A DNA stretch of 64,000 nucleotides from Azospirillum sp. TSH64 (GTDB lineage Bacteria; Pseudomonadota; Alphaproteobacteria; Azospirillales; Azospirillaceae), in contig NZ_LGQW01000015.1 of assembly GCF_003116035.1 (NCBI RefSeq), positions 6,183,485 through 6,247,484 on the forward strand, written 5' to 3'. Position numbers and translations under genes: made by a program. Under the pieces are notes generated by a model. It made no database searches. It was not told where the DNA came from and saw only the letters and a program-made list of their open reading frames with translations. This document shows, in pieces, positions 9,407 through 17,637 of the stretch (the first letter of the stretch is position 1; each line of letters starts with the position of its first letter).

Positions 9407-10531
9407 ATGTTGAACGAGCGCATCAAGCCCATCGTCATGCCGAAATGGGGCCTGTCCATGTCGGAAGGCAAGGTCACCGGCTGGCTGAAGCGGCCGGGAT
9501 CCACCATCTCCATCGGCGATGAACTGCTGGAGGTCGAGACCGACAAGATCACCAATGTGGTCGAGGCGGGCGAAACCGGCGTGCTGCGCCGCGTGCTGGG
9601 CGAGCCCGGCACAGTCTACCCGGTCAAGGCGCTGATCGCCGTGCTGGCCGACCCCGACGTGCCCGACGACGACATCGATGCCTTCATCAGCGCCTATGCC
9701 GTCCCGGCCAGCGAAGACGACGGCGACGCCGAGGCCGGCCCGCAATACCACACCGCGGAAACGCCGGCCGGAACCATCCGCTATGCCAAGCGGGGCGAGA
9801 CCGGGCCGACCGTCCTGCTCGTCCACGGCTTCGGCGGCGATCTCGACAACTGGCTGTTCACCATCGACGCGCTGGCGGAGAAGGCCACCGTCTACGCGCT
9901 CGACCTGCCCGGCCACGGCCAGTCGAACAAGCAGATCGCCGATCCCAGCCTGTCCGGCCTGTCGAAGGCGGTGCTGGGCTTCCTCGATGCGGTCGGGGTG
10001 GAGCGCGCCCATTTCGTCGGCCATTCGATGGGCGGGGCGGTGTCGATGCGCACGGCACTCGACGCGCCGGGGCGGGTGGCGTCGCTGTCGCTGATCGCGT
10101 CGGCCGGTTTGGGCGAGCAGATCGACCACGGCTACATCCAGGGCTTCGTTGGTGCGACATCGCGCCGCGACCTGAAACCGGTCCTGGAGACGCTGTTCGC
10201 CGACCGCGGCCTTGTCAGCCGCCAGATGGTTGACGACCTCCTGAAGTACAAGCGGCTGGACGGTGTGGACGAGGCGCTGCGGGCGCTGTCGGCCTCGCTG
10301 TTCGCCGAGGGCCGGCAGGCCAGCGTGCTCGCCTCCGGCATCGCGGATGCCAGGACGCCGACGCTGGTGGTGTGGGGCGAGGAGGACCGCGTCATCCCCG
10401 CCGATCATGCCCAGGCGCTGGCGAACACCGCCCAGGTCGCCATCCTCCCCGGCGCCGGCCACATGGTGCAGATGGAGGCGGCCGGCAAGGTGAACGCGCT
10501 GCTGAAGGACCACATCGCCAAGGCGGACTGA
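9407..10531 (+). CDS. acoC: Acetoin dehydrogenase E2 (lipoyl domain fused to alpha/beta hydrolase)
   Basis: A 374-residue protein. Residues 5-80 form a lipoyl domain with the lipoylation site ETDKI (Lys47). After an acidic linker, residues from about 115 form an alpha/beta-hydrolase domain with VLLVHGFGGD, the nucleophile elbow GHSMGG, and a C-terminal GAGHMVQME supplying the His. This two-domain form is the one known as AcoC in several Gram-negative acetoin systems and differs from catalytic-domain E2s of pyruvate dehydrogenase. The start at 9407 has AGGAG at 9392-9396. No E3 (dihydrolipoyl dehydrogenase) gene follows, so E3 must come from elsewhere. Confidence 0.88.
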   Translation: MLNERIKPIVMPKWGLSMSEGKVTGWLKRPGSTISIGDELLEVETDKITNVVEAGETGVLRRVLGEPGTVYPVKALIAVLADPDVPDDDIDAFISAYAVPASEDDGDAEAGPQYHTAETPAGTIRYAKRGETGPTVLLVHGFGGDLDNWLFTIDALAEKATVYALDLPGHGQSNKQIADPSLSGLSKAVLGFLDAVGVERAHFVGHSMGGAVSMRTALDAPGRVASLSLIASAGLGEQIDHGYIQGFVGATSRRDLKPVLETLFADRGLVSRQMVDDLLKYKRLDGVDEALRALSASLFAEGRQASVLASGIADARTPTLVVWGEEDRVIPADHAQALANTAQVAILPGAGHMVQMEAAGKVNALLKDHIAKAD

Positions 10532-10626
10532 GGAGGCCAGCCCCCTTCCCGCCCCCTATCCCCGGTTCCCGACCCCCTCGCCACCGGCGTGCGGCTGACC
10601 GCCAGCGCGCCGGCAGGAGACCGTTC

Positions 10627-11412
10627 ATGCCCGATCTCAAGAACAAGTGCATCATCGTCACCGGCGCCGGCCGCGGCATCGGCGCCACCATCGCCAAGGC
10701 GCTCGCCGCCGACGGTGCCAAGCTGACCATCGCCGACCGCAACGAGGCCGACGCTCAACAGGTCGCCGAAGCCATCCGTACGGCCGGCGGCAGCGCCATC
10801 GCCGTCATCGTCGATGTCCGCGACCGCGCCGCCGTCCGCCGCATGATCGACGAGACGGTGAAGGCCCATGGCCGGCTCGATGTCCTCTTCAACAATGCCG
10901 GCATCGCCCAGACCAAGCCCTTCCTCGACATCACCGAGGACGACTGGCACACGGTCAACGACGTCAACGCGCTGGGCGTGCTGATCGGCATGCAGGAAGC
11001 GATCAAGACGTTCAGGAAACAGGGCGGCGGCGGCAAGATCGTCAACACCGCCTCCATCGCCGGCAAGCAGGGCTACGAGCCGCTGGCCCATTACTCCGCC
11101 AGCAAATTCGCCGTGGTGGCATTGACCCAGGCTGCCGCCCGCGGCTTCGGCAAGGACGGCATCACCGCCAACGCCATCTGCCCCGGCGTGGTGGCGACCG
11201 AGATGTGGAAGATCATCGACCAGGGCTTCCGCGACACCGGCATCACCAAGTCGGAGAACGAGGCCTTCGACATGTTCGCCGCCGGCGCCGTGCTGGGCCG
11301 GCCGTCGCGGGCGGAAGATCTGGTCGGCGTTGCCCGCTTCCTCGCCTCGTCCGACAGCGATTTCATGACCGGCCAGTCCCTGCTGGTCGATGGCGGGATG
11401 GTGTTCGCCTGA
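10627..11412 (+). CDS. budC: Acetoin reductase / meso-2,3-butanediol dehydrogenase (SDR)
   Basis: A 261-residue classical short-chain dehydrogenase. The Rossmann motif TGAGRGIG is at residues 12-19, NNAG near residue 90, and the catalytic triad is Ser143, Tyr156, Lys160. It would interconvert acetoin and 2,3-butanediol with NAD(H). Other SDR substrates cannot be excluded, but its place between acoC and a second butanediol dehydrogenase is strong context. AGGAG at 10615-10619 precedes the start. Confidence 0.8.
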   Translation: MPDLKNKCIIVTGAGRGIGATIAKALAADGAKLTIADRNEADAQQVAEAIRTAGGSAIAVIVDVRDRAAVRRMIDETVKAHGRLDVLFNNAGIAQTKPFLDITEDDWHTVNDVNALGVLIGMQEAIKTFRKQGGGGKIVNTASIAGKQGYEPLAHYSASKFAVVALTQAAARGFGKDGITANAICPGVVATEMWKIIDQGFRDTGITKSENEAFDMFAAGAVLGRPSRAEDLVGVARFLASSDSDFMTGQSLLVDGGMVFA

Positions 11413-11459
11413 CCGCAGCAGACACTCGCCCCACAACGATAAAACCGGAGGACAACACC

Positions 11460-12572
11460 ATGAGTGCAGCGTCGATGAAGGCCGCCGTCTGGCATGGCCG
11501 CAAGGACATCCGGGTCGAGGACGTGCCGCTGCCGGGCGCGCCGCCCGCCGGCTGGGTGCAGATCAAGGTGCATTGGTGCGGCATCTGCGGGTCCGACCTG
11601 CATGAGTATGTCGCCGGCCCGGTCTTCATCCCGGTCGACACCCCGCACCCGCTGACCGGCCTGAAGGGCCAGTGCATCCTCGGCCACGAGTTCAGCGGCG
11701 AGATCGCGGTGCTCGGCGAGGGCGTGACCGGGTTCAGCGTCGGCGACCGGGTGGCGGCCGACGCCTGCCAGCATTGCGGCGAGTGCTATTACTGCAAGCA
11801 CGGCATGTACAACATCTGCGAGAAACTGGCCTTCACCGGCCTGATGAACAACGGCGCCTTCGCCAGTCTGGTCAACGTCCCGGCAGAACTGCTCTACAAG
11901 CTGCCCGACGGCTTCCCGACCGAGGCCGGCGCCCTGATCGAGCCGCTGGCGGTCGGCATGCATGCGGTGAAGAAGGCCGGCAGCATCGTCGGCGAGACGG
12001 TGGTGGTGGTCGGTGCCGGCACCATCGGGCTCTGCACCATCATGTGCGCGAAGGCGGCGGGAGCCGGGCGGATCATCGTTCTGGAGATGTCCGCCGCCCG
12101 CAAGGCCAAGGCGCTGGAGGTCGGCGCCTCCCTCGTGCTCGATCCCAAGGAGTGCGACGCGGTGGCGGAGGTCAAGGCGCTGACCGGCGGCTACGGTGCC
12201 GACGTGTCGTTCGAGTGCATCGGCCACCGCGACACCGCCAAGCTCGCCATCGACGTGATCCGCAAGGCCGGCAAGACGGTTCTGGTCGGCATCTTCGAGG
12301 AACCCAGCTCTTTCAACTTCTTCGAGATCGTCGCCACCGAGAAGCAGATCATCGGCTCGCTGGCCTACAATGGCGAGTTCGCCGACGTCATCCGCTTCAT
12401 CGCCGACGGCCGGATCGACGTGCAGCCGCTGATCACCGGCCGCATCACGCTGAGCGACATCGTCAGCGGCGGCTTCGAGGAGTTGGTCGCCCACAAGGAC
12501 CGCAACGTGAAGATCATCGTGCAGCCGCAAGCCGTGGCCGCGGCAGCCGAACAGCCGGAGCTTGTCCACTGA
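11460..12572 (+). CDS. bdh: Zinc-dependent (R,R)-2,3-butanediol dehydrogenase
   Basis: A 370-residue medium-chain alcohol dehydrogenase. The catalytic zinc region is WCGICGSDLHEY with GHEFSGEI; the structural zinc cysteines form CQHCGECYYCKHGMYNIC; the nucleotide-binding motif is VVGAGTIGL. It probably oxidises 2,3-butanediol to acetoin, feeding the dehydrogenase encoded upstream. A CGGAGG ribosome-binding site lies about 9 bases before the ATG. Its stop codon overlaps the start of the lipoyl synthase gene (TGATG), indicating translational coupling. Confidence 0.82.
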   Translation: MSAASMKAAVWHGRKDIRVEDVPLPGAPPAGWVQIKVHWCGICGSDLHEYVAGPVFIPVDTPHPLTGLKGQCILGHEFSGEIAVLGEGVTGFSVGDRVAADACQHCGECYYCKHGMYNICEKLAFTGLMNNGAFASLVNVPAELLYKLPDGFPTEAGALIEPLAVGMHAVKKAGSIVGETVVVVGAGTIGLCTIMCAKAAGAGRIIVLEMSAARKAKALEVGASLVLDPKECDAVAEVKALTGGYGADVSFECIGHRDTAKLAIDVIRKAGKTVLVGIFEEPSSFNFFEIVATEKQIIGSLAYNGEFADVIRFIADGRIDVQPLITGRITLSDIVSGGFEELVAHKDRNVKIIVQPQAVAAAAEQPELVH

Positions 12573-13492
12573 TGGCCCTGCCCGCGCTGCATGCACCCCG
12601 CCCGGAACACCGGCCCGAGAAGCCGGCCTGGCTCCGCGCCCGCGCGCCCGCCGGTGCGGCGTTCGAGGACACCCGGTCGCTCGTCCGCCGCCACGGCCTG
12701 AACACGGTCTGCGAGGAGGCCGCCTGCCCCAACATCGGCGAGTGCTGGAGCAAGCGGCACGCCACGGTGATGATCCTGGGCAGCGTGTGCACGCGGGCCT
12801 GCGCCTTCTGCAACGTCGCCACCGGCCGGCCGGACGCGCTCGACCCCCACGAGCCGGACCGGCTGGCCGAGGCGGTGAGCAAGCTGGGCCTTGCCCATGT
12901 CGTCATCACCTCGGTCGACCGCGACGACCTGCCGGACGGCGGTGCCGCGCATTTCGCCCGCTGCATCCGCCGCCTGCGCGAGACCGCCCCCGCCACGACG
13001 GTGGAGGTGCTGACCCCCGATTTCCGCAACAAGCCAGGGGCGGTGGAGGCGGTCGCCGATGCCCGCCCCGACGTCTACAACCACAATCTGGAGACTGTGC
13101 CGCGGCTCTATGCCGAGGTGCGGCCGGGTGCCCGCTATTACGGCTCGCTCCGCCTGCTGGAGCGGGTGAAGGAGCGCGACCCAGGCATCTTCACCAAGTC
13201 CGGCATCATGGTCGGGCTGGGCGAGGAGCCGGCGGAGGTGTTGCAGGTGATGGACGATCTGCGGGCGGCGGGCGTCGATTTCCTGACCATCGGCCAGTAT
13301 CTCCGCCCCACCCCCACCCATCACCCGGTCGCCCGCCACGTCACGCCCGAGGAATTCGAGCGCTATGCGACGGTGGCGCGGGCGAAGGGCTTCCTGATGG
13401 TGTCGGCGACGCCGCTGACCCGCTCCTCCCACCATGCCGGCCGCGATTTCGAAGAGCTGCGGCGGCGGGCGGCGGCTATTGCACCACCCTGA
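12572..13492 (+). CDS. lipA: Lipoyl synthase
   Basis: A 306-residue radical SAM enzyme that inserts two sulfurs into octanoyl groups on lipoyl domains. It has the auxiliary cluster motif CEEAACPNIGEC, the radical SAM motif CTRACAFC, and the conserved LTPDFR and NHNLETVPRLY segments; the C-terminus contains RSSHHA. The start overlaps the stop of the butanediol dehydrogenase gene, so it is the last gene of the acetoin operon. Its likely job there is to lipoylate AcoC when acetoin is used; whether another lipA exists in the genome cannot be seen here. Its 3' end overlaps a convergent gene by 17 bases. Confidence 0.92.
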   Translation: MALPALHAPRPEHRPEKPAWLRARAPAGAAFEDTRSLVRRHGLNTVCEEAACPNIGECWSKRHATVMILGSVCTRACAFCNVATGRPDALDPHEPDRLAEAVSKLGLAHVVITSVDRDDLPDGGAAHFARCIRRLRETAPATTVEVLTPDFRNKPGAVEAVADARPDVYNHNLETVPRLYAEVRPGARYYGSLRLLERVKERDPGIFTKSGIMVGLGEEPAEVLQVMDDLRAAGVDFLTIGQYLRPTPTHHPVARHVTPEEFERYATVARAKGFLMVSATPLTRSSHHAGRDFEELRRRAAAIAPP

Positions 13493-13937
13493 CAGGCCCC
13501 ACCTTGGACCCATCCGACTGCGGCGGCTTCATCAGTTTGCAATTGCTCACACAATAGGTCTGCATCTCCATGCGGCCGCCGCAGCTCACAAAACACTCAT
13601 CGTAATCCTGGGAACAGCTGCTCAATCGGTAGCAATGAATTTCACTTTCAAAGTCCCCAATTCGCCTTTCATGCTTCGCACCTTTGGGAAGATTTTTCTT
13701 GTACTCGTAATATGCGGCATGCGCACGGGTCAGCCCTTCGGCCATGCAGGTCTGGTACCCCAATTCGACCGCGGCGTTGCACAGCTGCCTCGTCTGCTGG
13801 CATTGGGCGACGCAGCGTTTTCCGGCGTCGGTTGCCGGCATGAAAGTGGTCGTCCTCGTCTGTAAATTCGGAGTTGGGGTACAGCCGGCCATCGCGGCCG
13901 CCAGCAGGCAGCCGAGCACAACTAAACGCGTCTTCAT
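13476..13937 (-). CDS. Cysteine-rich lipoprotein of unknown function
   Basis: A 153-residue protein with a lipoprotein signal peptide: MKTR, a hydrophobic stretch, then the lipobox AAMAGC with Cys19 as the lipidation site. The mature part carries repeated CX3C pairs (CVAQC, CFVSC, CVSNC) and further single cysteines, suggesting several disulfides in the periplasm or outer membrane. I do not recognise the family. The coding region has a lower G+C content than its neighbours and overlaps the 3' end of lipA tail to tail. Confidence 0.7.
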   Translation of the reverse strand: MKTRLVVLGCLLAAAMAGCTPTPNLQTRTTTFMPATDAGKRCVAQCQQTRQLCNAAVELGYQTCMAEGLTRAHAAYYEYKKNLPKGAKHERRIGDFESEIHCYRLSSCSQDYDECFVSCGGRMEMQTYCVSNCKLMKPPQSDGSKVGPVRVVQ

Positions 13938-14158
13938 CGTGGATGCCCCGCCCTGGAATGACGTTACCTGGCATGAACAGCCAAGCCAGAGGAAGTCATC
14001 CGTTCCCAGCGCAGGATTCGCAAAAAAGGTTTCCGGGCCGCAACAGCCACAATCCGGAGACGAAGAAAATCCGCCCGCCGGACCGGACCAACAATGATGC
14101 CGGGCCGGTTCGACGGGAGGGTTGAGGACGACGAACGTGGGTGCGGATGCGGGTACGG

Positions 14159-15856
14159 TCAGGCGGCGCGGACGGTGGCGATGAAGTTGCCGACCTCCGC
14201 CTTCAGCCGATCCGCCTCCTTCGCCAGCCCGTTGGCGGTGCTCAGAACCTGATCGGCGGCGGCACCGGTTTCGGTGGCGGCCCTGGTCACGCCGACGATG
14301 TTGGTGGACACCTGCTCGCTGCCGCGCGCCGCCTGGGCGACATTGTTGGAGATTTCGGAGGTCGCCGCATTCTGCTCCTCGATGGCGGCGGCGATGGCCG
14401 ACGAGATTTCGCTCATCCGGCCGATGATCCCGGCGATGCCGGCCACCGCTTCCCGCGCACCGGTGGTGGCGCCCTGGATCTGCTTCACCTTCGTCTGGAT
14501 CTCGTCGGTGGCCTTCGCCGTCTGGCTGGCCAGCGCCTTCACCTCGCTGGCGACGACGGCGAAGCCCTTGCCGGCCTCGCCGGCGCGGGCGGCCTCGATG
14601 GTGGCGTTCAGGGCAAGCAGGTTGGTCTGGCCAGCGATGGAATTGATGAGATCGACCACGGCGCCGATCTGGTTGGCGGTTTCGACCAGAAGCTGCATGC
14701 TGGCGTTGGTGCGGTCGGCCTCCTGCACGGCGGTTGCCGAAATGGCGCTCTGGTTCGACACCTGACGCCCGATCTCCAGGATCGAGGCGGCCAGCTCCTC
14801 GGTTGCCGCGGCGACCGTCTGCACGTTGGCGCTGGACTGTTCCGATGCCGCCGCGACGGCGGTCGCCTGCGCGGTCGACTGGGTCGCACTGGAGGACAGG
14901 CTGCCGGCAGCCCCCTGCATCTGGATGGCGGACGAGGACACATTCTGGACGATGGCGCTGACGCTGCCCTCGAACCGGTCGGCGAGTCGGCGCATCTCCG
15001 CCTTGCGCTCCGCCTCTGCGCGCGCCTTCTGTGCCTCCTGCTCGGCGGTCAGGCGCCGGACTTCGAGCGCGCTGCCTTTGAAGACATCCAGGGTGCGGGC
15101 GAGCAAGCCGACCTCGTCGCGGCGCTCCGTCCCATCGATGGCGAAATCCAGTTCGCCCTGCGACACGCGGGTCATCGCGGTGATGATGCGCGTCATCGGA
15201 CGGGTGATCAGAAGCACCACGACGATCAACGACAACCCCAGCCCCAGCAGGATGCCGGCGATGGAGAGCGTCAGGACGACGCTCCGCGTCTGCTCGGTGG
15301 CGGCGCTGGCTTCCCGTATCGCCTTCTCGACACCCTTGCGGTTGATTTCGACCCGCTCGTCGATCAGTTCAGACGCCGCGCGGCGCGTCTTGGCGCCTTC
15401 GCCGGAACTGAGGGCGAACGCCTCGTCATCCTTGCCCTGAATGGTCAGGTCGATGACCTTGAGGGCGTTCTGTCGGTAGGCGTCGACCAGCGATTTGATC
15501 TTCACGCCGGTTTCGCGGCGGATGTCGCTGTCCGCGGTGAGGGCGAGGTCGGCGACGGCCTTGTCGGTCCGCGCCATCGCTTCGTTGAACATGGCGGAAA
15601 AACGCCGCATTTCATCGACGTTCTTTTCGATGATGGCGTTCTTCTCGGCCACGGTTGCCGCATTGAGATGTCGGCCGACGTCGAGAATGGTCGCGCGCCG
15701 TGCCGCCTCGACGGTCAGCGCATATTCCGAGACCCGCTGAACCAGTTCCAGACGCTGGAGCGCCGTCACGGCAATCGCCGTCATGAAGGCCAGCAGCAGA
15801 ATCACCGGTGCGAGGATCTTCACGATCATCTTTTGATTGCCGAACCACCCCAACAT
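14159..15856 (-). CDS. Methyl-accepting chemotaxis protein, four-helix-bundle sensor type
   Basis: A 565-residue transmembrane chemoreceptor. TM1 is at about residues 10-32, followed by a periplasmic helical domain of about 155 residues (4HB-like, with EKNAIIEKNVDEMRRF). TM2 is near residues 190-212, then a HAMP domain and a cytoplasmic signalling hairpin whose tip reads INLLALNATIEAARAGEAGKG-like (here NSIAGQTNLLALNATIEA). It should report a small ligand to the CheA/CheW array. It has no chemotaxis neighbours and is transcribed alone from an A+T-rich upstream region. Confidence 0.88.
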   Translation of the reverse strand: MLGWFGNQKMIVKILAPVILLLAFMTAIAVTALQRLELVQRVSEYALTVEAARRATILDVGRHLNAATVAEKNAIIEKNVDEMRRFSAMFNEAMARTDKAVADLALTADSDIRRETGVKIKSLVDAYRQNALKVIDLTIQGKDDEAFALSSGEGAKTRRAASELIDERVEINRKGVEKAIREASAATEQTRSVVLTLSIAGILLGLGLSLIVVVLLITRPMTRIITAMTRVSQGELDFAIDGTERRDEVGLLARTLDVFKGSALEVRRLTAEQEAQKARAEAERKAEMRRLADRFEGSVSAIVQNVSSSAIQMQGAAGSLSSSATQSTAQATAVAAASEQSSANVQTVAAATEELAASILEIGRQVSNQSAISATAVQEADRTNASMQLLVETANQIGAVVDLINSIAGQTNLLALNATIEAARAGEAGKGFAVVASEVKALASQTAKATDEIQTKVKQIQGATTGAREAVAGIAGIIGRMSEISSAIAAAIEEQNAATSEISNNVAQAARGSEQVSTNIVGVTRAATETGAAADQVLSTANGLAKEADRLKAEVGNFIATVRAA

Positions 15857-16209
15857 CCACCACCCCCAAAAGCGATAATTCCGAGCGGGATCAAAACCAT
15901 TCCCTCGGATTTAGGGTAGTTTTTTCACCAATCCAATCAATAGGGGGTAAACCACTTTATTATTTAAATAATGAAATGTTTATTTTCAGAGCGTAATTCA
16001 TCAACTTGATGGCGAGATTTTGTCAATATATTGCCATTTTCGCGCAAATATTGTACGAGCTGACTGACAATCAAAAAGAATATTTTATTACTCTCGCAAA
16101 GAAATTCCTTCTCTTGTATCGGCAAGAGAAATACAGCCGCCTTGACCAGCCATGGAAGGACCGGGCAAGGCGGCGAACCCCGGTCGAGAGAACCGATCCG
16201 GAGCAGCGA
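15857..16209. other. A+T-rich intergenic region
   Basis: About 350 bases between the 5' end of the chemoreceptor gene and the 3' end of zapE (both on the minus strand). It is markedly A+T-rich (roughly 15900-16110) against a very G+C-rich background. No ORF with a ribosome-binding site or convincing family match was found. It must hold the chemoreceptor promoter, but no clear -35/-10 or -24/-12 pair could be assigned. Confidence 0.6.
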
Positions 16210-17382
16210 TCAGGTCAAATGCTGCCGTTGCAGGTAGTCCTCGCTCTGCATCTCCATCAGGCGGCTGACCGTGCGCTCGAACTCGAAGGCGTGGGTGCCT
16301 TCGGGATAAAGGCGTTCCGGCGGGCCCTCGGCGGCGATGACGACGTTGACCTTGTGCTCGTACAGCGCATCGATCAGCGTCATGAAGCGCTTGGCCTCGT
16401 TGCGCAGTTCGTCCTTCATCGTGGGCACATGGTCGATCAGAACCGTGTGGAAATGGGTGGCGATCGCCAGATAGTCGGCCGCCCCCAGCGGCTTGCCGCA
16501 CAAATCCCAGAAATCGACCCAGGCCACGCATTTGGCGGCACGCGCGATTTCCACCCGCCGTCCCTGCACCGTGAGGCTGCAAGGCTCGCCCGCCGCACCG
16601 CCGGTCAGGTCGGAAAAGGCTTTCGCAAGGGCAGCGTCCGAGGCCGTACCCAGCGGGTGATGGTAGATCGGCACGCCCTTCAGCCGGTCCAGCCGGTAGT
16701 CGGTCGGGCCGTCCAGCGACAGGATGTCGAGCTTTTCCTTCAGCAGGGCGATGAAGGGCAGGAACAGCTCGCGCTGGAGACCGTCCTTGTACAGCATGTC
16801 GGGCGGCCAGTTGGAGGTCGCCACCACCACCACGCCCAGGTCGAACAGGTTGGTGAACAGGCGCCCCAAAATCATCGCGTCAACGATGTTGGTGACGTGG
16901 AACTCGTCGAAACAGAGCAGCCACGCCTCGTCGGCCAGCGCACGGGCCAGTTCGGGTAGCGCCTCGTCCGGGCCATCGTGCTTTCCCTTGCCCGACTGGC
17001 GATGGTCGTGGATGCGCTGGTGGATTTCCAGCATGAATTCGTGGAAATGGACGCGCCGCTTCTTGTCGACCGGGGCGGTCTCGTAGAACAGGTCCATCAG
17101 CATCGACTTGCCGCGGCCGACGCTGCCGTAGATGTACAGCCCCTGCGGTGCGGTGGAGGCGATGTCCGGCGGCGGCGGCGCGGCGCGGCGGCGGCCCAGA
17201 CCGAAACGCTCCAGCCACCCTCCCCCTGCCGGCTTGTCGTCGCCGACGGGCTGCGGCTGATAGCCCTTCAACGCCTGATACAGGCTTTGGAACTTCTCCG
17301 CCGCCAGTTCCTGGTCGGGATCGGGGCGAAGAGTGCCGCTGCCGCGGCGGGCGCGGTAGAGCGAAAGCGGTCCGTCGGTCAT
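16210..17382 (-). CDS. zapE: Cell division protein ZapE (AFG1-type ATPase)
   Basis: A 390-residue AFG1/ZapE family ATPase. The Walker A motif GSVGRGKS is at residues 86-93, Walker B is LLCFDEF, and VVVATSNWPP is the sensor segment. In E. coli ZapE binds FtsZ and acts in constriction under stress; mitochondrial relatives act in protein quality control. In alphaproteobacteria this gene often precedes mdh-sucCD, but here those genes are absent. No signal peptide or membrane segment is visible. Confidence 0.9.
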   Translation of the reverse strand: MTDGPLSLYRARRGSGTLRPDPDQELAAEKFQSLYQALKGYQPQPVGDDKPAGGGWLERFGLGRRRAAPPPPDIASTAPQGLYIYGSVGRGKSMLMDLFYETAPVDKKRRVHFHEFMLEIHQRIHDHRQSGKGKHDGPDEALPELARALADEAWLLCFDEFHVTNIVDAMILGRLFTNLFDLGVVVVATSNWPPDMLYKDGLQRELFLPFIALLKEKLDILSLDGPTDYRLDRLKGVPIYHHPLGTASDAALAKAFSDLTGGAAGEPCSLTVQGRRVEIARAAKCVAWVDFWDLCGKPLGAADYLAIATHFHTVLIDHVPTMKDELRNEAKRFMTLIDALYEHKVNVVIAAEGPPERLYPEGTHAFEFERTVSRLMEMQSEDYLQRQHLT

Positions 17383-17637
17383 GGGGATATGCGCGATCCG
17401 GCTGCCAAGATGGCTCCTTACCTAACGGATGGCGCCGGCTACGGCAACCGCCGACGGGAGGGAGAACAGGGCATGGCAGAGCGGCGTCCACGCTCAAAGC
17501 ACGCGGCATGAACGGCGCGGCATCTGCGCGCAGTGCAAAGCCCCGCATTTCCGTCCGGTTACACTTTCTTTAAGGCGCCGGCGCGATTAAACAGGGGGGC
17601 CATCCGGCCGCAACCGCCACAGGAAATCACGACGCCG

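Noticed and set aside
7171..9612. 813-codon minus-strand ORF opposite acoA and acoB
   Set aside because: It is a composition shadow: the opposite strand carries two clear enzyme genes, and the ORF protein is low-complexity His/Gly/Arg-rich with no family motif.
15961..16150. A+T-rich ORF extension starting MMARFCQYIAIF
   Set aside because: It runs into sequence antisense to zapE, lacks a ribosome-binding site and has no family resemblance; stop-free length there is due to the local composition.
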